This document shows positions 1 to 7,579 of a DNA stretch of 64,000 bases, one piece after another (positions within the stretch are counted from its first letter, which is position 1; the number at the start of each line of letters is the position of its first letter). The position numbers and the translations under genes were made by a program. Below the pieces are notes generated by a model. It was not told the DNA's origin. It did no database searches and was given only the letters and a program-made list of their open reading frames with translations. The stretch is from CAVYXZ01 sp965223835. GTDB lineage: Bacteria > Chloroflexota > Anaerolineae > Aggregatilineales > Phototrophicaceae. The stretch lies in contig CBDCXQ010000001.1 of NCBI GenBank assembly GCA_965223835.1, positions 1,116,001 through 1,180,000 on the forward strand, read 5' to 3'.

Positions 1-1
1 T

Positions 2-451
2 ACGGCGCTGAACGTCGCGCTGGAAGAAATGTATGGACCGCGTGGGGGACGGGGGCTGGCATTACGGGCTGGTCGTGCCACCTTTGCGCAAGGTCTGCGT
101 GCCTTTGGTGCACTCGCCGGCGTTGGCGACCTGGCTTTTAAGGTGTTGCCGCTCAGCGCGAAACTCAAGGTTGGGGTGCCCGCGATGGCGAATATTTTCT
201 CCCAATTTTCCGATCAAATCTCCAATGTTCATGAAGAAGGTAATGATCGTATCGTCTACACCCTTGAACGCTGTCCAATGTGTTGGAGCCGTCAAGCTGA
301 CCGCCCGGTGTGTTATGTCGGACAGGGTTTGTTGCAAGAAGGTTTACGTTGGGTTTCAGGTGGGCATGAATTTAAGGTTGATATGACCACCTGCATCGCA
401 AAGGGTGATGATATGGGTCGTTACGTCATTTACAAAGAACCCATCGGCTAG
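2..451 (+). CDS. V4R-like ligand-binding protein, C-terminal part
   Basis: The frame is open from base 2, so the N-terminus lies outside the window and about 149 residues remain. The end resembles the V4R (4-vinyl reductase) fold, a small-molecule or hydrocarbon-binding sensor module. Visible signs are an N-terminal helix (LALRAGRATF), a Cys pair at CPMCW, the helix GQGLLQEGLRW, and a final Asp-x-Thr-Thr-Cys...GD segment before a terminal beta strand; Cys and Gly in these places are typical of V4R. The ATG at 29 is inside the domain and is probably not the true start. A weak hairpin follows the stop. No ligand can be named. Family assignment is by pattern only. Confidence 0.6.
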   Translation, partial: TALNVALEEMYGPRGGRGLALRAGRATFAQGLRAFGALAGVGDLAFKVLPLSAKLKVGVPAMANIFSQFSDQISNVHEEGNDRIVYTLERCPMCWSRQADRPVCYVGQGLLQEGLRWVSGGHEFKVDMTTCIAKGDDMGRYVIYKEPIG

Positions 452-482
452 CTCCCGCGTTTTTAAGTTTAGATTGTCCCTT

Positions 483-506
483 AACCCCGTCCGCTGTGGC
501 GGGGTT
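483..506 (+). terminator. weak hairpin after the V4R-like gene
   Basis: Arms AACCCCG (483-489) and CGGGGTT (500-506) form a 7-bp stem about 30 bases after the stop at 451. There is no clear T tract, so this is at best a weak intrinsic terminator. Confidence 0.35.
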
Positions 507-555
507 CGTTGGATTCGTGCGGGTTGAACGGTGGTGAATCGTTGCTGGCAACGCG

Positions 556-584
556 TTGCCCCGCTTTTCAGCTAGTGCTAGAAT
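556..584 (+). promoter_or_regulatory. putative promoter of the SH3/CARDB lipoprotein gene
   Basis: A -35-like TTGCCC (556-561) and a -10-like TAGAAT (579-584) are 17 bases apart. The -10 is preceded by TGC, an extended -10. Transcription would start near 591, about 28 bases before the ATG at 619. Confidence 0.45.
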
Positions 585-618
585 GCATAGTAGATTTCGC
601 TCTTACTCAAGGACTTGT

Positions 619-1791
619 ATGCGAAACGCGATACTCTGTCTTAGCTTGCTCTTCATCCTGACTGCTTGCAACCTGTCTCGGACTCGGCCTTCAGCGCAAA
701 TCCCAACGGCGACAGCCAGTTCTGCCGGTAGTGGCAAGCCCGAGGTCACGATTTCGTCTCCGGCAGATGGTGATGAAATTGTGGTGGGTACTGACCTCCT
801 GGTGAGCGCCCTCGCGACCGATGCGGTTGGGGTCACACGGGTTCAATTGATTGCCAACAATCAGATTGTCAAAACAGTATCATCGGAAGCGGCAACTGGC
901 GATCAGAGTATGAATGTGTTATTGGACTATAAACCGTCAACGGCGGGTACGGTTAAGTTGGAAGTCATCGCCTATCGTGGCGCAGTTGCCAGCGAACCGG
1001 CCACGATTGATGTGACCGTGCGAGCCAATCAATCGCAGGTTACGGCAACGATAATCCCGCAACCGGATGTCCCGGTCATTGATCCGAACGACCGCACCTG
1101 CCGCGCGTTGGTGAATGTCGGTTTAAACGTCCGCGTAGGACCCGGCACCTCGTATAATCGCATCACGACGGTTCAACCCGGTACCCAGGTTCCGATTATC
1201 GGGCGAGTCGGCGATAATTCCTGGTGGCAGGTCCGGGTGAATTCTGGGCAAACGGGTTGGGTGATTCAACGGAATCCCAACAACATTAACGAAGAATTTA
1301 TCACCATTCTGGGTATTTGCACGTCGATTCCAATTATCAATCCACCGCCACCCCCAACCATTGTTGTGCCAACGCCGACGCGAACGAATACGCCCCCGCC
1401 AACCGCGACGACGGTGCCCCCGCCATCCAATACGCCGCAACCGGCTGACCTATTGGTGATAAGCATCAGCGGTGAGACAGTTGTCACGATTCCGCTGGGC
1501 GAAACGAGCGCAACACGTACCTACTCAGTAGCAATCACCAATAATGGTAATTCGGATACCGGGCAATTCAGTAACTCAATCCGCATTATTCCAGGCGGTG
1601 TTGCTGAGGAACTCGGGGTCGTGGGCAATCTGGGACCAGGGCAGAGTATTTCGCTGACGATTGATCTCACATTTGACACGGTTGGTGAATTCACGATCCA
1701 GGTTGATGCTGACAGTGAAGATGATGTTGATGAAACCAGCGATTTTAACAATCGAGGTACGCTGGATATTGCAATCCTGGCAGAAAGTTAA
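619..1791 (+). CDS. lipoprotein with Ig-like, SH3b and CARDB domains
   Basis: Predicted surface lipoprotein of 390 residues. I chose the ATG at 619 because an AAGGA ribosome site sits at 609-613 and the protein then starts with a signal peptide (MRNAILCLSLLF) ending in the lipobox LTAC, with Cys at residue 17. After a Ser/Thr/Ala-rich tether come an Ig-like beta domain (about 41-135), an SH3b domain (about 160-233, with LNVRVGPG and the closing GWV) and a Pro/Thr-rich linker. Last is a CARDB-like adhesion domain (about 276-390, YSVAITNNGNSDTG). SH3b domains usually bind cell-wall peptide or glycan, so wall attachment is likely. No enzymatic domain is visible. It precedes the receiver/Roadblock protein but probably has its own promoter. 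Confidence 0.85.
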   Translation: MRNAILCLSLLFILTACNLSRTRPSAQIPTATASSAGSGKPEVTISSPADGDEIVVGTDLLVSALATDAVGVTRVQLIANNQIVKTVSSEAATGDQSMNVLLDYKPSTAGTVKLEVIAYRGAVASEPATIDVTVRANQSQVTATIIPQPDVPVIDPNDRTCRALVNVGLNVRVGPGTSYNRITTVQPGTQVPIIGRVGDNSWWQVRVNSGQTGWVIQRNPNNINEEFITILGICTSIPIINPPPPPTIVVPTPTRTNTPPPTATTVPPPSNTPQPADLLVISISGETVVTIPLGETSATRTYSVAITNNGNSDTGQFSNSIRIIPGGVAEELGVVGNLGPGQSISLTIDLTFDTVGEFTIQVDADSEDDVDETSDFNNRGTLDIAILAES

Positions 1792-1822
1792 CGGGACGTT
1801 AGTTGAGGTTAGAAAGAATTAA

Positions 1823-1851
1823 TTGCGCCAGAATCTGGGGCGGCATACAAT
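1823..1851 (+). promoter_or_regulatory. promoter implying a leaderless mRNA
   Basis: TTGCGC (1823-1828) and TACAAT (1846-1851) are separated by exactly 17 bases, and only six bases lie between the -10 and the ATG at 1858. Transcription would start at or within a base or two of the start codon. No ribosome site is visible upstream. Confidence 0.55.
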
Positions 1852-1857
1852 GATATT

Positions 1858-4800
1858 ATGCTAATACGTGTACTGATTATCAATCGACAACTGGTATTCG
1901 CTGTAACCATCAAGCAGGCGTTAGAACAAACGGGTGCCTTTGAGGTTCATCCATTTACTGACCCAAATGCGGCGATGGAATATTTGCGCACGAATCCGCA
2001 TGATGTAGCCCTGGTTGATTTCGCGATTACGGTCATGCCGGGACCAGAGATTGTTGAGCGCTTGCGTTTAATCCAACCGGATATTGCGGTTATCGTCAGC
2101 CCAGTTCAATCCGATTCGAATCGGGTTATCCGTGATCTGAGTTTGCAGGGTATGGTTGATGCGCCATTTAGCGCGCGCGGAATCATTCCGGTCATCGAAC
2201 ATGCGGTTGAGCAAATGGCAATGCCTTCGCAAGCCATCACCCGGAGTTTTGTCGATGGTGATGATTCGGGGGCGATTGATACCGAAATTCTGAACAATCC
2301 TCGGTCAGAGCAGCCACCGCAGCGCCCGCCTGATGTACCTGCCGATACACGCATTTTGTCCGAACAAGATGCTGGGCCAACAGCCCAGCCGAGTGATACG
2401 ATCATCCTGGATGATGAGGCTGGAATTGTCAAACAGCCCCCCAGTAACGTGGATCAGGCACCGGTAGTCCATGAACCGACCGAAGCGGAGCCAGCGGACA
2501 CCCGATTGCTCAATGACCCGCCCGACGAACCGGCTGATACGCGCATGCTGCCAGAAGGGGCACCCGACACCAGAATTTTGGATGACCAACAGTCGCCCCC
2601 GCCGACATTGCCTGAATTTTCGAGCCTGGGTAATGTGCTGAACGACGAAGCTCCGTCATCATTGTATGAGCCGCCGGTAAAAGATGACGACACCCCGTCG
2701 GTACCCGATGTTGATTCAGACGCGGTGCGACAATATCTGGCAACCAGCGATAAGCCCAGTGACTTCGAGAGTATGTTGGGGGAAATCGCCCCCGACGATC
2801 AAAGTGAGGAACTCCCTCAATTGCCTGCCGCCAGCCGGGAGTTTGATGATCTGGTTAATTCGATGAAGGCCAGCCGGGAGCACAAGCCGCTGCCTGATCG
2901 CCATCAGCAATTTGTCGAATTTATTCTGACCGGGGGGATGGATGGCTTGCTTTCCGAGATTGAGCAAACCAAGACCGGCCCGCTGGAAGAAGAAGGACCC
3001 GAAAAACCACCCTCACTCCCGGAACAACCGCCACCATCAAAAATGGTCAGCACGTTTGAGAAGTTAGCTGCCGAAGAACCACCCATGCCGACCCTTGAGG
3101 AAAGTGGCACGATTGGGGACTTGATGATTGGCGTGAGTGACACCAGTTTCCGCAATGTGTTGGCGATGATGCGTGATGAAGAGGAACTCGAAGAAACGAC
3201 CGGAGAACAGTCGCCGGTTTCCCGTGAGGAGATTGAAGCCGCTTACGCCACATTTTTTGAAGAGCAAATTGCGGCCCCGGCTTATGAAGATGTTGATGAG
3301 GTTGATGAAGATGTACCGCCACCAACCGTGCCTGAAGTCGATGAAACACCATCCATTCCAGCCCAGCTAATTCTGGAAACGACTGAAGATGATTCGACGC
3401 CGGTTGATTCATTCTCGATTAACAGTTTGCTGGGCAGCATTGAGCAACAGCTTCACGAACATAAACCAGATATTCAACCGCTCCCTTCATGGCAGGGGAA
3501 ACCGCGCAAACGACGACGTGCCCGGCCAGCAGAGGAGCGACCGCAACTCAAACCACCGCCCAAGCTGTCTCCCCCCGCCGATGAGCGTTTTGTACAGGAA
3601 CCGGATTTCCTACCAGAGATGTTCCAACCTGAAGTGGAGGATGTGCCCGCTGAGCAAGCGATCGTTGATGACACGGCTGACACCTCGGCCCATGTGTCGA
3701 CTGAGCAGGCTATCGACGCTCCTGTTGAGATTTCGGAAGAAGCGTTGGCGGAACTGGGTAGAGACTTGTTCGATGCCATGCAACCGTCGAGCGAAGTTCA
3801 ACAATCACCAATGCTGGACGAAGCGCAATGGTTGGACGATGACGACCAGGCAACCGTTATGGGCGGGGCGACGGTCGGCGCAGAGCCAACCGAAGAATTT
3901 CCTGCCGAAACACCTTCACCTGCCGCCAATATTGAATGGGATGACCTCGCGGTAGCGTGGGATTCTGAACCATCCTGGGATGATGAGCTGGATGAACCGG
4001 ATGTTGAAGCAGAACCTCCGCCATCATTGCCGGACTTTGAAGACGACTGGGAACTGACGGTTGATGAAGTTGCCGACGAAGCGACGGTTATGCTGGAGCG
4101 TGCCGAGCTTGCTGAGCAGCCAGTCGAACTCGGTGCTGGCGCTGATTTCGAACCTGAGCTAGCTACGTTAGATGTTGTGGCCGATACGGATGATCCGTAT
4201 ATCGCACAGATCGCGCTCAGTTTAACACAGGTGTCGTTAGAGTTGGCGGCAGAAGCGACCTTGCTGACCAATGCCGAAGCGATTGTGGCGATTGCTGGTG
4301 ATCTTGCCAGTGACGAAATCGAGGAATTGCGGTCGAGTATTGCCGATGATTGGGATGCCAACCCCGATGAAGCGCGTATCCGGTTCATTACGCTGGCGAG
4401 CAGCGGTCGCGACTATATGCTATATACGCGCAAAACGGTCGGCGATTTCACCCTCACCATGATCTTCGCCGGGACGACGGCACTGCGTGATATTCGTCGG
4501 CAGGGGCGGCGGCTGCTGGATGCGCTGGCATCGGTGCCAGAGGTACCGCCGGAGCCGATAGCGGTGCCGGAAATTGCACCACCACCAGTAGCGGTCGAAC
4601 CTGAAGTACGCCTGCCGTACACGTATTTGTGGCTGTTGCGAGATCCCGATAGCACCTTCAATGCGCAAACCTCACGCACGATTCGCGCGGCGTTGGACAT
4701 GCAATTGAACGACCTGGGCTGGGATGTACATGATCTGCAAGCCCAGGGCGAATATGTTTATGTGCGGGCCGACGTGCCCGGTGAGCGCCCGGCCTATGAA

Positions 4801-4953
4801 ATTATTGAAGACCTCAAACAGCGCACCGCCTCGCTGGTGCAAGCGGGCGATGCCTCTAACCTGTGGGCGGATAGCTACCTGGTGATGATGCCGGGCCGTG
4901 ATCTTGACCCGGATGAGATAAGCCAGTTCATCACGTTTGAGCGCATGCTCTAA
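1858..4953 (+). CDS. degenerate receiver / Roadblock-like / transposase-fold fusion protein
   Basis: A 1031-residue acidic protein. Residues 1-120 have the CheY receiver fold and keep the phospho-acceptor Asp54 (ALVDFAI). The usual acidic pair near residue 9 is gone (LIINRQ), as is the conserved Lys of the KP motif (DAPFSARG), so normal phosphotransfer is doubtful. Residues 121-770 are a long Pro/Glu/Asp-rich disordered region with six Asp-Thr-x-hydrophobic-Leu motifs at 141-241. Residues about 779-894 look like a Roadblock/LC7 domain (LLTNAEAIVAIAG, FTLTMIFAG). Residues 919-1031 resemble the IS200/Y1 transposase fold without its catalytic residues. It may be a scaffold or signalling hub. Receiver and Roadblock calls are moderate; the last is tentative. 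A strong terminator follows. Confidence 0.7.
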   Translation: MLIRVLIINRQLVFAVTIKQALEQTGAFEVHPFTDPNAAMEYLRTNPHDVALVDFAITVMPGPEIVERLRLIQPDIAVIVSPVQSDSNRVIRDLSLQGMVDAPFSARGIIPVIEHAVEQMAMPSQAITRSFVDGDDSGAIDTEILNNPRSEQPPQRPPDVPADTRILSEQDAGPTAQPSDTIILDDEAGIVKQPPSNVDQAPVVHEPTEAEPADTRLLNDPPDEPADTRMLPEGAPDTRILDDQQSPPPTLPEFSSLGNVLNDEAPSSLYEPPVKDDDTPSVPDVDSDAVRQYLATSDKPSDFESMLGEIAPDDQSEELPQLPAASREFDDLVNSMKASREHKPLPDRHQQFVEFILTGGMDGLLSEIEQTKTGPLEEEGPEKPPSLPEQPPPSKMVSTFEKLAAEEPPMPTLEESGTIGDLMIGVSDTSFRNVLAMMRDEEELEETTGEQSPVSREEIEAAYATFFEEQIAAPAYEDVDEVDEDVPPPTVPEVDETPSIPAQLILETTEDDSTPVDSFSINSLLGSIEQQLHEHKPDIQPLPSWQGKPRKRRRARPAEERPQLKPPPKLSPPADERFVQEPDFLPEMFQPEVEDVPAEQAIVDDTADTSAHVSTEQAIDAPVEISEEALAELGRDLFDAMQPSSEVQQSPMLDEAQWLDDDDQATVMGGATVGAEPTEEFPAETPSPAANIEWDDLAVAWDSEPSWDDELDEPDVEAEPPPSLPDFEDDWELTVDEVADEATVMLERAELAEQPVELGAGADFEPELATLDVVADTDDPYIAQIALSLTQVSLELAAEATLLTNAEAIVAIAGDLASDEIEELRSSIADDWDANPDEARIRFITLASSGRDYMLYTRKTVGDFTLTMIFAGTTALRDIRRQGRRLLDALASVPEVPPEPIAVPEIAPPPVAVEPEVRLPYTYLWLLRDPDSTFNAQTSRTIRAALDMQLNDLGWDVHDLQAQGEYVYVRADVPGERPAYEIIEDLKQRTASLVQAGDASNLWADSYLVMMPGRDLDPDEISQFITFERML

Positions 4954-4990
4954 TCCAAACTCACCCGATTCATCGTCAGCCAATAATATA

Positions 4991-5025
4991 AGGCATTCTG
5001 GTGATTGTCAGAATGCCTCTTTTGT
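4991..5025 (+). terminator. rho-independent terminator
   Basis: Perfect 10-bp stem AGGCATTCTG (4991-5000) / CAGAATGCCT (5009-5018), 8-base loop, followed by CTTTTGTTG. It ends the transcript of the large receiver/Roadblock gene. Confidence 0.9.
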
Positions 5026-5062
5026 TGTTAAAGTTGGGCAGTATCATTTTAAGGCTCATTGT

Positions 5063-6493
5063 ATGGATATATTGTTAGCGCACGGCTATTTTCTGTATGA
5101 AGACCCCCACGAAATGCAGGTTATGCGGCCCTATCCGCCGCTGGGTATTCTCTACATTTCATCCTATCTCAAGTCGAGAGGTTTCGCAGTCGAGGTTTTC
5201 GATTCGACGTTTCGCTCAATGGACCAGTTCGAGAACCTGATTGCACGCGAACAGCCCGGCGTTGTTGGCATCTACACCAACATGATGACCAAGCGGAATG
5301 TGTTGGCGATGGTGCGCTATTGCAAACAGCACGGCGCGACGGTCATTCTGGGCGGGCCGGAACCCCCTTACTATGCGCAGGAATATCTTCAGGCCGGGGC
5401 AGACATCATTATCAAAGGGGAGGGCGAACTCACATTGGAGGCGTTGTTGCCGCACCTGGCACAACATGGTCTGAACAAGCTTGAAGCGATTGATGGACTG
5501 GCGTTTCTGGATGACGCTGGCGAACTGGTCGAAACCGCGCCGCGGGCGTTTATTCAGGACTTGAGTGCCCACCCCTGGCCGGACCGCGAAGCGATTGATA
5601 TTCCGCAGTACATGCGTGTCTGGCAAGAAAATCACGGACAGAGTTCGATTTCGGTCATTCACGCCCGCGGCTGTCCGTATACTTGCAAATGGTGCAGCCA
5701 CTCGGTCTATGGCAATACGCATAGGCGGCGCACACCAGAAGACGCTGCCGATGAACTGCTGTGGATCAAAGAAACTTATAACCCGGACCTGATCTGGTAC
5801 GCAGATGATGTGTTCACCATCAATACACGCTGGTTTTTTAGCTATGCTGAAGAACTGGAAAAGCGTGGGGTGCGCATCCCGTTTGAGTGCATTTCGCGGG
5901 CGGACCGGCTTAATCAAGCAGTGGTGGATACGCTGGCGGCGATGGGATGTTATCGGCTGTGGAACGGCTCGGAAAGCGGTAGTCAACGCATTCTGGATGC
6001 GATGGACCGTAAGGTTGATGTCGCTGATGTCCAGGCCAAAACACACATGCTGCAGCAGGCAGGCATCCAGACCGGGATGTTTATCATGCTTGGTTACGAT
6101 GACGAGACGATTGACGATCTGGAAGCAACGGTGGAGCATCTTAAGATCTCTAACCCTGATGTGTTCTTGACAACGGTGGCCTATCCGATTAAAGGGACCC
6201 CGTATTATTCACAAGTTGAGAGTCGAATCCTGAGCGATAAAAGCTGGGAAGCGCGCAGTGACCGCGACCTGACCGTTGCCGGGCGCTATTCGCGGCGGTT
6301 TTATAGTTTCGCCACCCGCTGGATGGTCAATGAAGTGGCGTTGAATCGAGCCAAACGGAATGGGGGCTTGAGCCTGAAACAACGCCTGAAACTGGAAGCC
6401 AATGTCAAGTTGGGGCGGCTGGGCATGGAGTTGACAAAAGGGCAGGTTGAAAATCAGGGCGTTCCGGTACATGGGCCAGGGGGCTTGCATTAG
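5063..6493 (+). CDS. B12-binding-type radical SAM protein
   Basis: Predicted radical SAM enzyme of 476 residues of the cobalamin-binding class. The ATG at 5063 is preferred over the frame's earlier ATG at 4937 because it lies beyond the terminator, has TAAGG just upstream and starts directly with the Rossmann-like domain (MDILLAHGYF). Residues about 1-150 form the B12-binding-like domain (PPLGILYISSYLKSRG, VILGGPEPPYYA); no DxHxxG motif is visible, as is common in this class. The core holds the 4Fe-4S motif CPYTCKWC (CxxxCxxC, about residue 205) and the downstream WYADDVF and GSESGSQ strands. Adjacent methyltransferase and flippase genes suggest lipid or glycan modification, but the substrate is unknown. 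The small membrane gene begins immediately after the stop. Confidence 0.88.
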   Translation: MDILLAHGYFLYEDPHEMQVMRPYPPLGILYISSYLKSRGFAVEVFDSTFRSMDQFENLIAREQPGVVGIYTNMMTKRNVLAMVRYCKQHGATVILGGPEPPYYAQEYLQAGADIIIKGEGELTLEALLPHLAQHGLNKLEAIDGLAFLDDAGELVETAPRAFIQDLSAHPWPDREAIDIPQYMRVWQENHGQSSISVIHARGCPYTCKWCSHSVYGNTHRRRTPEDAADELLWIKETYNPDLIWYADDVFTINTRWFFSYAEELEKRGVRIPFECISRADRLNQAVVDTLAAMGCYRLWNGSESGSQRILDAMDRKVDVADVQAKTHMLQQAGIQTGMFIMLGYDDETIDDLEATVEHLKISNPDVFLTTVAYPIKGTPYYSQVESRILSDKSWEARSDRDLTVAGRYSRRFYSFATRWMVNEVALNRAKRNGGLSLKQRLKLEANVKLGRLGMELTKGQVENQGVPVHGPGGLH

Positions 6494-6724
6494 ATGGATC
6501 GCGTTATTCTCATCCTGTTTGCGCTGCTGAGCCTGTTTATTGGCTACGTCTATTTATTCAGACCGGAACTCGCGTATAAATGGGATAACAGTCAGCGGCA
6601 CTTTCGTGGCGTTGAACGAAGTGCACAGGATGCGAAGTGGGAATCCAGGGCCAGACGGCGGGGCATTTCGGCAATTATCCTGGGGATTTTTCTCCTGGCT
6701 ATTGTGACCGGCGTAATTTCGTGA
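6494..6724 (+). CDS. small two-helix membrane protein (DUF6199-like)
   Basis: A 76-residue protein with a transmembrane helix at each end (about 3-24 and 55-75) and a charged middle containing the WDNSQRHFRGVE segment and a run RARRRG before the second helix. The arrangement resembles the DUF6199 family of small bacterial membrane proteins, whose function is unknown. The ATG follows the radical SAM stop with no gap, and its own stop overlaps the next ATG (TGATG), so it is translationally coupled on both sides. It may be a membrane subunit for the flanking enzymes, but that is inference. Confidence 0.7.
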   Translation: MDRVILILFALLSLFIGYVYLFRPELAYKWDNSQRHFRGVERSAQDAKWESRARRRGISAIILGIFLLAIVTGVIS

Positions 6725-7572
6725 TGACGGCGTTTGACCCGCTGGCTGCAACCTACGATGATACGTTTACCAACACGCAAATTGGGCAGTATTTACGGCA
6801 GCGCGTGCGGGCACGGCTTGATGTGCATTTTCAGCCCGGCGATCACGTGCTGGAACTGGGTTGCGGCACTGGCGAGGACGCGCTCTATCTGGCGCGGCGT
6901 GGCGTGCAGGTCACGGCAACCGACTCCAGCGAGGCGATGCTGGACATCACGCGGGCGAAAACGCAGGGCAATCCGCTGGTGCGGGTGGAAAAGTTGGATT
7001 TGTTGACCCTCACCCTAAATCCCTCTCCCTTATGGAGAGGGACTTTAAAAGCCTCTTTTCTTTCTTCTGTGTCGAGGGCGAAAGAAGCCGATGATGAACG
7101 GGGCGGATACGATGGTGTTTTCGCCAACTTTGGCCCGGTGAATGTGCTGGAAGATTGGCGACCGTTGGCGACGTGGCTGGCAGCGCAGATCAAACCAGGC
7201 GGAATCGTCGGGCTGGGGGTGATGGGGCCGCTGTGTCTGTGGGAGCTGGGCTGGCATGGACTGCATCTGGATTTCAGAACGGCGTTTCGGCGGCTACGAG
7301 GACCGGCGACGTTTCAAGCGGATGACAAAACAGCGCCAATCAATATCTATTATCCCACCATCGCCCGGTTGGAGCGCGATTTTTCGCCATATTTTCGCCG
7401 CGTTCATCTAGCACCTGTTGGGCTATTCCTGCCACCAAGCGATGTATTTGGTGTACTTGAAAAACGCTCTCGTCTATTGCGTCGTTTGATCGCGCTGGAA
7501 GATCGCTTCGCAAGGTTCTCCTGGTTGGCCCGCTTCGCTGACCATTACTGGATTGAATTCCAGAAAATATAA
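6724..7572 (+). CDS. class I SAM-dependent methyltransferase with in-frame insertion
   Basis: Predicted methyltransferase of 282 residues. The ATG at 6724 overlaps the previous stop; an earlier in-frame ATG at 6637 lies inside the preceding gene and would add unrelated residues. Motif I is clear (HVLELGCGTGEDALYLA, about 38-54), followed by the acidic end of beta 2 (TATDSSEAMLD). Between the motif II region (VEKLDLL) and the next strand (YDGVFANFG) about 32 residues are extra; their DNA is a palindromic element (7007-7098). The C-terminal half carries the LLPSDVFG-like LFLPPSDVFG segment. The target may be a lipid or polyprenyl compound given the radical SAM and flippase neighbours, but this is unproven. 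Whether the enzyme tolerates the insertion is unknown. Confidence 0.85.
   Translation: MTAFDPLAATYDDTFTNTQIGQYLRQRVRARLDVHFQPGDHVLELGCGTGEDALYLARRGVQVTATDSSEAMLDITRAKTQGNPLVRVEKLDLLTLTLNPSPLWRGTLKASFLSSVSRAKEADDERGGYDGVFANFGPVNVLEDWRPLATWLAAQIKPGGIVGLGVMGPLCLWELGWHGLHLDFRTAFRRLRGPATFQADDKTAPINIYYPTIARLERDFSPYFRRVHLAPVGLFLPPSDVFGVLEKRSRLLRRLIALEDRFARFSWLARFADHYWIEFQKI
7007..7098 (+). repeat. palindromic repeat element inserted in frame in the methyltransferase gene
   Basis: The element starts with a CCCTCACCCTAAAT block and holds a perfect hairpin CCCTCTCC (7021-7028) / GGAGAGGG (7034-7041). A second inverted pair is TTCTTTC (7058-7064) / GAAAGAA (7080-7086). It keeps the reading frame open and interrupts the conserved core of the methyltransferase between motif II and the following strand. 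This block resembles the CCCTCACCC...CTCTCCC palindromes dispersed in many bacterial genomes. Exact ends are uncertain by some bases. Confidence 0.65.
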
Positions 7573-7579
7573 ACTCCAC

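Noticed and set aside
3798..4388. A 196-codon Ser-rich minus-strand frame in the receiver/Roadblock gene
   Set aside because: Its Ser-rich composition is the mirror of the acidic coding strand; it has no start signal or family resemblance.
5216..6139. A 307-codon open frame on the minus strand inside the radical SAM gene
   Set aside because: It is antisense to a strongly supported gene, has no recognisable motif and no ribosome site; long antisense frames are expected at this G+C.
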